NCBI RefSeq assembly: GCF_004745505.1
Contig: NZ_RKLX01000009.1
Coordinates: forward strand, 1 to 64,000
Length of the DNA: 64,000 nucleotides
Reading direction: 5' to 3'
Source: Levilactobacillus suantsaiihabitans
Lineage (GTDB): Bacteria; Bacillota; Bacilli; Lactobacillales; Lactobacillaceae
Of this stretch, positions 53,661 through 62,919 are shown piece after piece; position 1 is the stretch's first letter, and each line of letters starts with the position of its first letter. Both the position numbers and the translations under genes were made by a program. A model generated the notes under the pieces. That model ran no database searches. It saw only the letters and a program-made list of their open reading frames with translations, and had not been told where the DNA came from.

Positions 53661-54431
53661 CTAGCTCACCAACCGGAACATCACGACGCCCGCTGCGACC
53701 GCGACGTTGAGGGATTCTGCTTGGCCCTTGATGGGGATGTAGAGGTTACGCGTGGTCATCTGCTGTAGGTCGGGGGCCATGCCGTTGCCTTCATTGCCCA
53801 TGACAATGGCTCCAGCCGTTAATGGCGGGACGTCGCGGTAACTCTTGGCGTTGCGGTCCAAATTGGTGCCGTAGACTGGCAAATGCCGCGCCGTAAAGGC
53901 ACTGATCCAGTCGTGCAGGTCCGCTTCGACCAGTTGGATGTGGAATTGACTCCCCTGCATCGACCGCAAGACCTTCGGCAAGAAACGACTCGCGGTCCCC
54001 TTACCGAAGACCACGCCTGTTAGTCCGGCAGCGTCGGCCGTCCGCACCATGGTCCCGATGTTACCGGGATCTTGGACGTAATCCAAAAACAACCAGACCC
54101 CATCAGCCGTTTGCGGGTCGCCCGCGGTATCCTTGGGCAACGGGACCGTGGCAAAGATGCCCTGGGGCGTCCCGGTATCCCCAATCGTTTGGGCGATGCT
54201 GTCGGTCAGTTCGTAGGTGGCCACCCCCGCGGGTAATTCCGCGGCGTGATCGGCCAATTGTTCGGCCGTGCCCATGATGGCCGTTAAGTCATGATGGGCC
54301 TTGATGGCTTCTTGGACCAAATGCCACCCTTCTAATAGGTAAGTTTGGGTCGCCTTGCGCCCTTTTTTCGTGGTCAGTGCCCGCCACTGCTTGACCTTTT
54401 TATTTTGTCCCGACGTAATTTTTTCTGTCAC
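53661..54431 (-). CDS. SpoU/TrmH-family rRNA methyltransferase
   Basis: A 256-residue SPOUT enzyme with an N-terminal substrate-binding domain (about 1-105) and the knotted catalytic domain. Motifs are LDYVQDPGNIGTMVRTADAAG, split by domain, VMGNEGNGM and IPIKGQAESLNVAVAAG. It methylates 2'-OH of rRNA or tRNA; YsgA-like members act on 23S rRNA, but the exact site is not shown. It is divergent from acyP. Confidence 0.92.
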   Translation of the reverse strand: MTEKITSGQNKKVKQWRALTTKKGRKATQTYLLEGWHLVQEAIKAHHDLTAIMGTAEQLADHAAELPAGVATYELTDSIAQTIGDTGTPQGIFATVPLPKDTAGDPQTADGVWLFLDYVQDPGNIGTMVRTADAAGLTGVVFGKGTASRFLPKVLRSMQGSQFHIQLVEADLHDWISAFTARHLPVYGTNLDRNAKSYRDVPPLTAGAIVMGNEGNGMAPDLQQMTTRNLYIPIKGQAESLNVAVAAGVVMFRLVS

Positions 54432-54544
54432 GGTATCCTTACTCCCATCTGAATTCTTTTCCTAATTCTACCATATCCCTAGGCAGCACCGGCGACTCGC
54501 GGTATGATTAAAGTGAATTTTTTTGAAGGGAGGCCTGGGTAGTC

Positions 54545-54817
54545 ATGCAGACCCAACAGATTCTGGTCAGTGGCCTGGTCCAAGGCGTCGGCTTTCGCTG
54601 GTCAACCAGTAAACTCGCCCATCAACTCGGCATTACTGGCACCGTGCAAAATCTCGCCAACGGCCAAGTCGCCATTGTGGCCAGCGCGTCGGCCACACTG
54701 CTTAGTCAATTTACCGATCAGCTCCAACACGGATTATCCCCCTGGATTCAGGTCACCGACCTCACCATCACTAACTTACCCGTCAAACATTTCAGTGACT
54801 TCCGCATAATCAATTGA
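54545..54817 (+). CDS. acyP: Acylphosphatase
   Basis: This 90-residue enzyme hydrolyses acyl phosphates such as acetyl phosphate. The catalytic Arg18 is in VQGVGFRWS and Asn36 in VQNLANG. ATG at 54545 follows GGGAGGCCTGGGTAGTC. It lies between the divergent methyltransferase and yidC, an order common in lactobacilli. Confidence 0.95.
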   Translation: MQTQQILVSGLVQGVGFRWSTSKLAHQLGITGTVQNLANGQVAIVASASATLLSQFTDQLQHGLSPWIQVTDLTITNLPVKHFSDFRIIN

Positions 54818-54923
54818 AAAAGCCCGCCAAATCAAGTAAGATGGTTGATGTTAACGGCGATTTTGCCGCTGGGGGCGTCTACGCTCTACACGTTTAAAAT
54901 CATAAAGGGGTTCAAAATAGCAT

Positions 54924-55838
54924 ATGAAAATCTCCAAGAAATTCTCGGTTACCGCGGCCCTCGCGGCACTGGCACTGGTCCTCAGTGGCTGTGTCCAGAC
55001 CAAAAACGGTAAACCCTACGGCTTCGTGTACGATTACCTAGCCGTGCCTGGGCAACACGTGATGGACTGGCTGGCACACATCTTTGGCGGTAGCTACGGC
55101 TGGGCCATTATCGTTTTGACGGTGATCGTGCGAATGGTCTTACTGCCCGTCATGGTCAAGCAAATGCGCAACGCCACCGTCCAACAAGAAAAGATCTCCA
55201 TGATCCGGCCGCAGATGACCGCGCTGCAAAAGCAACAAAAAGCAGCCTCCACGCCAGAGGAACAACAAGCGGCCAGCCAAGCTATGATGGCGCTGTACCG
55301 CAACAACGGTATCAGCATGACCGGTGGAATCGGGTGTTTGCCATTGTTGATTCAAATGCCCATCTTCGCCGCCCTGTACGCCGCGATTCGTTATTCACCT
55401 GAGCTCTCCAAAGCAGTGTTCATGAACATCCCGTTGGGGAAAGCCAGCTGGATTCTAGCCCTGCTCTCCTTCCTGTCCTACCTGCTACAAGGATACTTAT
55501 CCCTGCTAGGCATGCCGGAAGAACAAAAGAAGCAAATGCGCTTTACCCTGCTGCTCTCACCCGTGATGATTCTGTTCTTCACGATGAGCTCCCCAGCCGG
55601 ATTAGGGTTGTACTTCTTCGTCGGTGGACTGTTCGCCTGCCTGCAAACGTTGATCATCAACTTCTACCGGCCACGGATTCGCCGTGAGATCCAAGAAAAA
55701 ATGAAGGATCAACCGGCACCCGCTGCACCTGTCGTTCCGAAAAAGGTCGTAACACCTGCTGCCAAGCAAGCCACGGCTAAGAAGGTCAGTCAGAAGAATC
55801 GGAATCGAAACGCTGGTAAGCAACAACATCACAAGTAA
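54924..55838 (+). CDS. yidC: Membrane protein insertase YidC/OxaA
   Basis: A 304-residue lipoprotein insertase. Its signal peptide ends in the lipobox LSGC (Cys23). The core has five membrane helices, with the conserved basic and hydrophobic groove residues in LTVIVRMVLLPVMVKQMR. A basic C-terminal tail (KKVVTPAAKQATAKK...) contacts the ribosome. It places membrane proteins with or without SecYEG. It follows acyP and ends at a strong terminator. Confidence 0.95.
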   Translation: MKISKKFSVTAALAALALVLSGCVQTKNGKPYGFVYDYLAVPGQHVMDWLAHIFGGSYGWAIIVLTVIVRMVLLPVMVKQMRNATVQQEKISMIRPQMTALQKQQKAASTPEEQQAASQAMMALYRNNGISMTGGIGCLPLLIQMPIFAALYAAIRYSPELSKAVFMNIPLGKASWILALLSFLSYLLQGYLSLLGMPEEQKKQMRFTLLLSPVMILFFTMSSPAGLGLYFFVGGLFACLQTLIINFYRPRIRREIQEKMKDQPAPAAPVVPKKVVTPAAKQATAKKVSQKNRNRNAGKQQHHK

Positions 55839-55937
55839 TTACGCACTGACAAATAAGCTTCGATGATTGGACGTTCGTGTCGCCCACTATCGTCTGTACG
55901 CATTAGGGTTCCTAGATCGAAGTGACAATAGTAAAGA

Positions 55938-55979
55938 GATGGCCCAATCCTCAAGACTTGAGGACTGGGCCATCTTTTT
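55938..55979 (+). terminator. Terminator of yidC
   Basis: Arms GATGGCCCA-ATCCTCAAG and CTTGAGGAC-TGGGCCATC form a long stem followed by TTTTT, about 100 bases after the stop. Confidence 0.85.
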
Positions 55980-56049
55980 GACTTGCACGATTTCTGGTTT
56001 ATTCATAGTAAAAACCTCACCAATTTATTTGATGAGGTAATCATATCGT

Positions 56050-56265
56050 GTTGTGACCATCAATCATAGATGGTCAGTTATTAGGTGCTTACCTAAAGGA
56101 TATCGCCAATAAAAGCTATAAGGCCACGAAATGGGCCTACTACCATGGTTCAAAGCTGCATGCCGTCATGGGCAATGATAGCCACTTCATCGATTAGGAG
56201 CTAACGCCAGCCGCAGTAGATGACCATAAAGTCACAATCGCTAGTTCAATACGGCCCGTGATTCG
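56050..56265 (+). pseudogene. Transposase remnant, IS982-like
   Basis: A broken frame. From about 56100 it reads DIANKSYKATKWAYYHGSKL, then HAVMGNDSHFID, a TAG at 56195-56197 and ELTPAAVDDHK. This resembles the DDE core of IS982-type transposases. The upstream part (HRWSVIRCLPKGYR) is in another frame. Neither terminal repeats nor the rest of the gene are present, so it is a decayed relic. Confidence 0.7.
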
Positions 56266-56395
56266 GTACTTACTTTTCCCAAAACTGTTGTATGCCCTGC
56301 CGTCTGCTAGTTGGCATTAGCCAAAAATATTCTCAGGCAATTGAGACAACCACGCAGACCTGGTAAGCGACTCCCCTGATGTGGTCCACTTGGCG

Positions 56396-56800
56396 CTAAT
56401 CCACCATCAAATTCTGCCGCACACCACTCGGTACTGCGGCCCGGTCGACCTTTTCCCAATTTTCGACATTCTGGCCCTTGGTGGTGATCTTCAGGAATTT
56501 ATTGGGCTTCAACCGCCACTGCGCGTCAAAGGTCAACGTGCGGGCCTTCCCCTGATCGTTGTAGGTCAACAGCTGGTACACGTACTCGTCCTCACCGCCA
56601 CCACCGATATAGTGACGCACCGGCTTAGCGTTGGTCGAGGCGTAGACAGTTTCCGTCTTGACCAGTGGATTGACGTTGTCGGCGGCCATCGCCCACTCAC
56701 TGTGCTTATTCTTGGTCACACCGGGCAAAATAACAGCTCCAACGACACCCAAAACGGCTAAACCAGCCACGACCGCGATTAACTTACTTAAAATTTTCAT
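56396..56800 (-). CDS. YxeA-family (DUF1093) secreted protein
   Basis: A 134-residue protein. An N-terminal hydrophobic helix (about 7-27) acts as signal or anchor, and the small beta domain has YVYQLLTYNDQGKARTLTFDA typical of YxeA/DUF1093. The function is unknown. It lies 3' of the two-component genes but is separated from them by a terminator and about 200 bases, so it is its own unit. Confidence 0.88.
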   Translation of the reverse strand: MKILSKLIAVVAGLAVLGVVGAVILPGVTKNKHSEWAMAADNVNPLVKTETVYASTNAKPVRHYIGGGGEDEYVYQLLTYNDQGKARTLTFDAQWRLKPNKFLKITTKGQNVENWEKVDRAAVPSGVRQNLMVD

Positions 56801-56968
56801 CTTGAAAGATCCCCCTATGTTGGTTAGTTACTCATGTAATTAACTAGTTACCATAGGATACTGAACTTTCGTGGCGTTGTCAATCCTCATTTCTTAAGGT
56901 TTGTTAAAACGCGAAAAACTGAGTGGGTTACTGTGACAACCGTAAGCTGGGCGATTGTTTCCAGGATC

Positions 56969-57006
56969 TAAAAAAGGACTGCTTCGCCACTAGGCCGCAG
57001 TCCTTC
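56969..57006 (-). terminator. Terminator of the two-component operon
   Basis: On the minus strand AAGGACTGC pairs with GCAGTCCTT and is followed by TTTTAG, seven bases after the kinase stop. Confidence 0.85.
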
Positions 57007-57012
57007 AAAGTT

Positions 57013-58683
57013 TTATGATTTTGGTGTTTCATCCGTTGATTGGTCCGTCGTTGACGTATCCGCTAACAGTTCTGACTTGATTCCCGGCACATCATTGGCC
57101 GCTTGGGCCTGTTCCTTCTTTTCCGTCAAGAGCTGGGCGTCTTTGTCCGACAAAATCGGCAGGGAGATGCGGAAGACGGAGCCTTGGCCCAGCGCGCTTT
57201 CAATGGTGATGCGCCCGTGGTAAGCCTCAATCAACCGCTTGGCAATGGCCAGACCTAGCCCATTGCCCCCCTTGGTGCGAGAACGCGCCTTGTCGACCCG
57301 ATAGAAACGGTTAAAGACGCGGTCCCGATTCTCCTGCGAGATTCCTTCCCCAAAGTCTTGCACGGCCACCTCCAAGCTGCGCGAATCGCTCTCGTAGCTC
57401 ATGTGAACCTCCTTGCGCGACTGGGAGTACTTGACCGCATTATCCATCAGAATAATCAGGATCTGTTCCAAATGATTCCGGTAGATCTGTGCTTGCACCG
57501 GCCGCTGGACGTCATTGTCTAAGATAAAGACGTAATCTGGATGAATCATCTTGAAGTTGTCAAAGACTTGTTCGACCACTTCACTGACATCCGAGACCTC
57601 ATTGGGGTAGTTGACCTCAATCTGCTCGGCTCGCTGCAGGTCCAACATTTCCTGGACCAGACTCTTCATGCGTTTGGTCTCTTGTAAAGAAGCCTTTATC
57701 GATTCATTCAAGACCTCTGGATCATCCTTGCCCCAGCGATCCAGCATTTCCATGTGGCCCTGGATAATGGCCACTGGCGTCCGCAGTTCATGGGAGACAT
57801 CTTCCACGAACTGTTGTTGCTGGTCCATGTAGCGTTGCGTCGTGTCTAACATGTCGTTAAACAGGCCGCCCAAGTCACTGAGTTCATCTTGATGATGCAT
57901 TTCCGGCACCCGGCGATCCGTCTTGGGATCCTCACGCATGGCGTGAATCGTGTCCCGAATGGCCTCGACCGGCCGTAACAGGAAGGTCGCCAGGCTATAG
58001 CTCAGCACGGCGGCGGCCAAGACCGCCATCATGCCGAGGACCAGATCAATCTGTAATAACTTGACCTGGGTGGCACGATAGTCGCGGAGATTGTCCGTGA
58101 CCTGCACGTAACCTAAAATCGTATCGCCCTGCTTGGCCCGAATTGGCGCGATGCCGACCAGGTTCTTGCGGCCGTTGATTTTTCTAGTCGAAATGCGCTG
58201 CTTCTTGGACTTCTGAAATGCCAAGGGACTCTGGCGTGTCGCAAACAACGGGTGCCCTTTTTGGTCATAGACCGTGACGGTTTGACTGTCGCGCGCCAGG
58301 CTAGTAAGTACCGCGTTGTTGTACGGGCCCGTGGGCTTTTTGGTCTCTGACAAGACCGTCCGTGGTCGCAGTAGTTGATTGACCTGAGCGCCCGTCAATG
58401 GTTGCTTTTGGGTATTGAGCTTTTCGACCACCACGTTCATCGTATCTGCGACGTGGGTCTTTTCTTGACGCATCAACACCGTCATGAAGCTGTTAAAGAT
58501 CAGCAGGACGATGACCGCGAAAATGACCAACACGCCAAAAGCCGTTGACAAGGCCCATTCCCATTTTAACGAGAACCGAAACCCGGGCTTCTTAGCTTGA
58601 TCATCATCTGCCACCGTGGCCGCTACTGGCGGCTCAGGGACCGCTGGTTTTTCAGGAACTTTAGGTTCTTCTGGCGATTTCAC
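57013..58683 (-). CDS. Sensor histidine kinase (CsrS/ArlS-like)
   Basis: A 556-residue membrane kinase. An unusual Pro/Glu-rich cytoplasmic head (about 1-45) precedes helix 1. An extracellular sensor loop follows (about 72-200), then helix 2 and a HAMP domain. HisKA contains SHELRTP with His298, and the ATPase domain has RVFNRFYRVD and GGNGLGLAIAK. About 45 residues extend past the ATPase domain. The start is GTG and overlaps the regulator stop as GTGA. Confidence 0.92.
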   Translation of the reverse strand: MKSPEEPKVPEKPAVPEPPVAATVADDDQAKKPGFRFSLKWEWALSTAFGVLVIFAVIVLLIFNSFMTVLMRQEKTHVADTMNVVVEKLNTQKQPLTGAQVNQLLRPRTVLSETKKPTGPYNNAVLTSLARDSQTVTVYDQKGHPLFATRQSPLAFQKSKKQRISTRKINGRKNLVGIAPIRAKQGDTILGYVQVTDNLRDYRATQVKLLQIDLVLGMMAVLAAAVLSYSLATFLLRPVEAIRDTIHAMREDPKTDRRVPEMHHQDELSDLGGLFNDMLDTTQRYMDQQQQFVEDVSHELRTPVAIIQGHMEMLDRWGKDDPEVLNESIKASLQETKRMKSLVQEMLDLQRAEQIEVNYPNEVSDVSEVVEQVFDNFKMIHPDYVFILDNDVQRPVQAQIYRNHLEQILIILMDNAVKYSQSRKEVHMSYESDSRSLEVAVQDFGEGISQENRDRVFNRFYRVDKARSRTKGGNGLGLAIAKRLIEAYHGRITIESALGQGSVFRISLPILSDKDAQLLTEKKEQAQAANDVPGIKSELLADTSTTDQSTDETPKS

Positions 58684-59366
58684 GAACGCATCACGTACCC
58701 TGTCCCCCGAACCGTCTGGATGTAACTCTTCTGGCCGGCGACATCAATTTTGTTCCGCAAGTAACGGACGTATACATCGACCACGTTGGTCTCAACCTCA
58801 GACTCGTAGCCCCAAACCTTGGTCAACAGGACGTCTCTGGCCAAGACCACGTTGATATTTTCCATCAACGCCAGGAGTAATTCGTATTCCCGCTTGGTCA
58901 GGTTGATCACCTCGTCGCCACGGCGGACGATGCGATTTTCCTTTTCAATCGTCAAGTCTTTAAACTTCACGGTCGTTTGCTTGGTGTTCTTCTGTTCGCC
59001 TTCCAGGTGAATCCGCCGCAGCAGGGCCCGGACCCGTGCCAACAATTCTTCAATCGCAAATGGCTTGACGATGTAATCGTCGGCCCCGTGGTCTAACCCG
59101 GAGACCCGATCAATCACGGAATCGCGCGCCGTCATCATGATGATCGGCGTACTCTTCACTTCACGCACCCGCCGGGCCACTTCGATTCCATTCAATTCAG
59201 GTAACATCAGATCCAATAAGATGACATCAAAATCTTGGGATAAGGCAGCTTCCAAGCCGGTCCGTCCGTTAAATTGGACGTTGGTCTCATAACCTTCATG
59301 CTTTAGTTCTAGTTCGACAAAGCGGGCAAGGTTTTTTTCATCTTCAATAATTAAAATTCGACTCAT
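58680..59366 (-). CDS. OmpR-family response regulator (CsrR/ArlR-like)
   Basis: A 228-residue regulator. The receiver domain has the acidic pair in IIEDEKN, the phosphorylation site Asp52 in ILLDLMLPELNG, and Lys101 in YIVKP. The C-terminal winged helix ends with SEVETNVVDVYVRYLRNK and RGTGYVMR. It is the first gene of the two-component operon. The target genes cannot be read from this window. Confidence 0.93.
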   Translation of the reverse strand: MSRILIIEDEKNLARFVELELKHEGYETNVQFNGRTGLEAALSQDFDVILLDLMLPELNGIEVARRVREVKSTPIIMMTARDSVIDRVSGLDHGADDYIVKPFAIEELLARVRALLRRIHLEGEQKNTKQTTVKFKDLTIEKENRIVRRGDEVINLTKREYELLLALMENINVVLARDVLLTKVWGYESEVETNVVDVYVRYLRNKIDVAGQKSYIQTVRGTGYVMRS

Positions 59367-59593
59367 TACACTTTAACTCCTCTGGCTATTTCACGGCGGC
59401 ACCACCAGTTAAAGCCTCACTGGCAGTGGCCGTCCGATATTCATTTCAACATTTAATTTTATCATATTTCCTCTTACTTGTATGCAAATCAGCGTGGCTT
59501 CTCACATTTAGTTTAATCTTAAGCACCTAAACCGGCAAAAAATCCTTCACTTGTAAAATTCAACCGGTTGCATTCGATAGTTAAGTTAGCTTT

Positions 59594-59607
59594 TGAAAAC
59601 GGTTATG
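59594..59607 (+). promoter_or_regulatory. Candidate cre site upstream of adhP
   Basis: TGAAAACGGTTATG fits the first 12 of 14 positions of the CcpA cre pattern. It lies about 110 bases upstream of the -35 of adhP and may serve adhP or the divergent regulator gene. Confidence 0.3.
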
Positions 59608-59700
59608 TCGTTTGCTTCACATTGTTAAATAGCTTATGATGACAATGAATAGGCGGCACAGTGCCACTTATCAGTCATCTTGATTAAATCTTAATAATTT

Positions 59701-59744
59701 TTGTGCAAAATTTCACTTGAAAGTGACAACTTTTGCAGTATACT
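59701..59744 (+). promoter_or_regulatory. adhP promoter with candidate Rex operator
   Basis: The -35 TTGAAA (59717-59722) and -10 TATACT (59739-59744) are 16 bases apart. TTGTGCAAAATTTCACTT (59701-59718) fits 11 of 14 fixed positions of the Rex site TTGTGAA-N4-TTCACAA and overlaps the -35. Rex would repress adhP when NADH is low. Confidence 0.6.
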
Positions 59745-59780
59745 GAGTCTTGTAGATAAAAAGAAAGAGGGATTGTTTTC

Positions 59781-60797
59781 ATGAAAGCAGCAGTTATTCG
59801 CGATTCAGTTGATGGTTACGTAGATATTAAGGATGTTACCCTGCGTCCCATTACGCACGGTGAAGCCTTGGTAAAGATGGAATATTGTGGTCTCTGTCAC
59901 ACCGATTTACACGTCGCTGCCGGTGACTTCGGTAAGCAACCCGGCCGGATCATTGGTCATGAAGGTGTCGGTAAAGTTATCCAAGTTGCCGATGATGTTA
60001 AGAACCTGAAGATTGGCGACCGCGTTTCTATCGCTTGGTTCTTCAAGGGCTGTGGCCACTGTGAATACTGCTTGACTGGTCGGGAAACCCTTTGCCGCAA
60101 CGTCAAGAACTCTGGCTTCACGGTTGATGGCGCGATGGCCGAAGAATGCATCGTGGACGCCAACTACGCCGTTAAGGTACCAGATGGCTTGGATCCAGTT
60201 GAAGCCACTTCCTTAACTTGTGCCGGTGTGACCATGTACAAGGCCCTGAAGGTCGGCGAAACCAAGCCTGGTCAATGGGTTGAAGTCGTTGGTGCCGGTG
60301 GTTTAGGTAACTTGGCTATCCAATACGCCCACAACGTCTTCGGTGCCCACGTGGTTGCCGTTGATGGGAACCCTGACAAGTTGGCCGCTGCTAAGGCTAA
60401 CGGTGCTGAATTGCTGATCAACCGGCATGACGGTGACGTTGCTGAACAGATCCAAGAAAAAGTTGGCGGCGTGGACAATGCCCAAGTCACGGCTGTGAAC
60501 AAGGATGCCTTCACGCAATCCGTCAACGCCTTGAAGCCAGATGGCAAATTGGTTGCCGTGGCCTTACCACAAGGTGACATGGAATTAAACATTGCTAAGA
60601 CGGTCTTGGATGGTATCTCCGTTCGCGGATCCTTAGTTGGGACGCGGCAAGACTTAGCCGAAACCTTCCAATTTGGTGCTGAAGGCAAGGTTCACCCAAT
60701 CGTGCAAACCCGTCGTCTTGACGAAGTTAATGATATCATTGATGAAATGAAGAACAACCAAATCGTTGGCCGGATGGTTGTTGACTTTACTAAATAA
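59781..60797 (+). CDS. adhP: Zinc-dependent alcohol dehydrogenase
   Basis: A 338-residue MDR-type enzyme that reduces acetaldehyde to ethanol with NADH, or the reverse. Catalytic zinc ligands are Cys36 and His60-Glu61 (GHEGVG); the structural zinc has Cys91, Cys94, Cys97 and Cys105. The coenzyme fold carries [12 protein letters not shown]. In a heterofermenter it would regenerate NAD. It stands alone, between the response regulator (divergent) and a terminator. Confidence 0.95.
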   Translation: MKAAVIRDSVDGYVDIKDVTLRPITHGEALVKMEYCGLCHTDLHVAAGDFGKQPGRIIGHEGVGKVIQVADDVKNLKIGDRVSIAWFFKGCGHCEYCLTGRETLCRNVKNSGFTVDGAMAEECIVDANYAVKVPDGLDPVEATSLTCAGVTMYKALKVGETKPGQWVEVVGAGGLGNLAIQYAHNVFGAHVVAVDGNPDKLAAAKANGAELLINRHDGDVAEQIQEKVGGVDNAQVTAVNKDAFTQSVNALKPDGKLVAVALPQGDMELNIAKTVLDGISVRGSLVGTRQDLAETFQFGAEGKVHPIVQTRRLDEVNDIIDEMKNNQIVGRMVVDFTK

Positions 60798-60814
60798 GCC
60801 ACTGATTTGATCTA

Positions 60815-60854
60815 GGGGTTGTCGTTCGCTCAGGCGGACGGCAACCTCTTTTTT
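60815..60854 (+). terminator. Terminator of adhP
   Basis: Arms GGTTGTCGTTCGC and GCGGACGGCAACC pair with wobbles and are followed by TCTTTTTT, 18 bases after the stop. Confidence 0.85.
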
Positions 60855-61161
60855 GTCTTGCTCAGATGGACTTGGGTTGTTCACTGCTACTCAGTCTGAG
60901 CTGCTCGGCTACTGTAGCAACACCACCTAAACCAGCCGTTTAACCCACTGACTGCGACTGACCTGACAGTTGCCATCCACTTAATTAGCGTTGACTGACC
61001 GACGAAACTCTTCTAGTTAGAGACCCCCCATCTGGCAATCGGAACTACCAGCTCTGAAGCCAACCTCTAGCGAAATTTTCTTCAGTAACGCTGACGCTAT
61101 TGATTGTCTTCACAGTATCACAAGCCTAATCACCTTCAGCGCCTCCCAACCTCACCAAAGC
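60855..61161. other. Gene-free region after adhP
   Basis: No gene, repeat copy or clear hairpin is found. It is of ordinary composition. Confidence 0.35.
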
Positions 61162-61797
61162 CTAAAACGACCGGTACAACAGCCGCAACGCCGCCAGATC
61201 TGGTGCCGTCAGGTATTCTTGTTCCTGGTCCATGGCCGTCATCACCGATTTCGGATTGTCACTGTGCGCTAAGCCGACCGCATGGCCGATTTCGTGGACC
61301 GCAACTGACAGACGGATGCGTAATTCCGGATGCGCCAAATTCAAGCCCGCCTGCGCGTGATTGACCGTGGGCATTTGCCAGCCGGGGCGACGAATGATGT
61401 GGGGGCCACCCTTTCCCAGCTCAGCCACCGCCGAATGTTTCAGTGCCGAGTCTCGATAGGTAAAGAAGCGTACCGTGTTGTGGTGATCGGTCGCTGATCC
61501 CGGAAGCAGTCGCACGATACCTGTTTGATTAAAAATGGCCACGGCTTGTTCAAACACTTGGCGAAATTCCCGGGCTTCTGCATTTGCAAAATAATAGTGA
61601 TACGTCGGTTGCAAGGGATGCGCCCGGGCCACGGCGTCAATGGGCGTTTGCGCGTGAGGACTGTCGATCCACATAGCCAAATGATTGACCCAGCGATCTT
61701 GGCGTAACGCCACCGTCGCCAACGATTGCCCCCACCCACCGACCACTAACCCAATGCCCAACACGACCAGCAGCCACCAGTGATGCCATCTTTTCAC
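61162..61797 (-). CDS. Secreted matrixin-type zinc metalloprotease 1
   Basis: A 211-residue protein. The N-terminal hydrophobic segment (about 6-23) is a signal or anchor. The zinc-binding HEIGHAVGLAH lies at 168-178, and the Met-turn is VMTAMD, the metzincin signature of family M10A. The zinc His pattern is HExxHxxGxxH. The start is the GTG at 61797 with AAAGGGG upstream; the frame opens 28 codons earlier. It follows a related gene by 113 bases. Substrate unknown. Confidence 0.88.
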   Translation of the reverse strand: MKRWHHWWLLVVLGIGLVVGGWGQSLATVALRQDRWVNHLAMWIDSPHAQTPIDAVARAHPLQPTYHYYFANAEAREFRQVFEQAVAIFNQTGIVRLLPGSATDHHNTVRFFTYRDSALKHSAVAELGKGGPHIIRRPGWQMPTVNHAQAGLNLAHPELRIRLSVAVHEIGHAVGLAHSDNPKSVMTAMDQEQEYLTAPDLAALRLLYRSF

Positions 61798-61910
61798 GTT
61801 AACCGTCCCCTTTCTGATTGCCAAGGAATAGTTTACCTGATAGCACCTAAGTAAGCGATTAATCTGCAAAAGATTGGTCAAAACTCACCGGCAATTCTCC
61901 GAAAATTGCC

Positions 61911-62567
61911 TCACGCGTATAGATTGCGCAAAGTTTTAATATCCGCAGCCGAAAGATGCGTCTTGCCCTGATCAATGGGGTACATGACCGAGTGGCGACT
62001 CTCACTGTGATCGAGGCCCAAGGCGTGTCCCACCTCATGAATCGCCACGGAAACTTGGCGACTCTGGGCATAGGTCAAATTAAGCCCGGCCTGAGCGTGA
62101 TTGGCAGTATAGCCTTGAAATCCGGTGACCGTTTCAATCTCGGGTCCCCCTTTGCCCAGTTCTAAATACGCCGCCTGTTTCTTCGGCATGGTCATCCGAT
62201 AGGCAAAAATCGTCAGGCCGTTTTGCCGTTCCGTGGCATCGCCCGCGACCAGATTGACGATCCCCGTCTCATTGTAGACGGCAATGGCCTGCTCAAACGT
62301 CGACTCCAGGTCATTGGGCACGCTGCCGGCAAAGTGATAGTAATAAGTTTTCTTTAGCGTTCGCGGCTTGACGATAGACTCAACGGGGGTCGCGGTATCT
62401 TTATCCTGACGCCCCATCAATGGCAATTGCGTCTCCCATTCATGCGTTGCTTGGGCGGCCATCGTCTGTGACATTGCAACTATTCTAGGTAGCGTCCCTT
62501 GCAGACTTGGTAGCAAAAACCAGCCACCAATGAGAACCACCAGTAAGAGACCCAATCGTTTACGCAT
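61911..62567 (-). CDS. Secreted matrixin-type zinc metalloprotease 2
   Basis: A 218-residue paralogue of the neighbouring protease. It has a signal or anchor helix (5-21), HEVGHALGLDH at 177-187 and the Met-turn SVMYPI. Between the two proteins YYYHFA, NETGIVNL and NHAQAGLNL-like stretches are shared, so they arose by duplication. No pro-domain cysteine switch is obvious. ATG at 62567 follows AGGAGCC. Both probably act on the envelope or outside the cell. Confidence 0.88.
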   Translation of the reverse strand: MRKRLGLLLVVLIGGWFLLPSLQGTLPRIVAMSQTMAAQATHEWETQLPLMGRQDKDTATPVESIVKPRTLKKTYYYHFAGSVPNDLESTFEQAIAVYNETGIVNLVAGDATERQNGLTIFAYRMTMPKKQAAYLELGKGGPEIETVTGFQGYTANHAQAGLNLTYAQSRQVSVAIHEVGHALGLDHSESRHSVMYPIDQGKTHLSAADIKTLRNLYA

Positions 62568-62622
62568 GCTCTCGGCTCCTATTCCAAATGATTACTGTTA
62601 GTCTACCGGGAATTCACAAGCT

Positions 62623-62919
62623 TTACCACAAAATCCGCAAATTTGGGGGTAATCCCAAGACTTTCTTAATATTTGATCGTCGATAAATGAAATCTCTAAT
62701 CTTAATTTCACCGTAAAAGCCTGATATAAAGGAATTTATAACACGTTCAGCGGAAACCTTATCATAATTAATTGGTCCAACCAATTTTTCAAGACTTGCA
62801 GGCCACTTTGTGAAATTTTCAAATCTGACCGCGCCTTTTTCGTAAAAAAAGACGTCCGATCCGCTTGAAATAGCCGACCAGACGTATCGTTTTTTTTGCT
62901 TAAATTTTACCCTTACCAC
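62623..62919 (-). pseudogene. Doubtful AT-rich open frame
   Basis: A 98-codon frame (KVSAERVINSFISGFYGEI...) unlike any family I know and more AT-rich than its neighbours. Its start lies inside the small peptide gene and its first third covers a terminator hairpin, so its apparent beginning is not real. It may be a gene fragment or chance. Confidence 0.3.
62844..62897. terminator. Bidirectional terminator after the 58-residue gene
   Basis: A stem built on ACGTC/GACGT with a GGTC/GATC pair inside is flanked by TTTTTTT on both strands. It ends the small peptide transcript on the minus strand. Confidence 0.6.
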
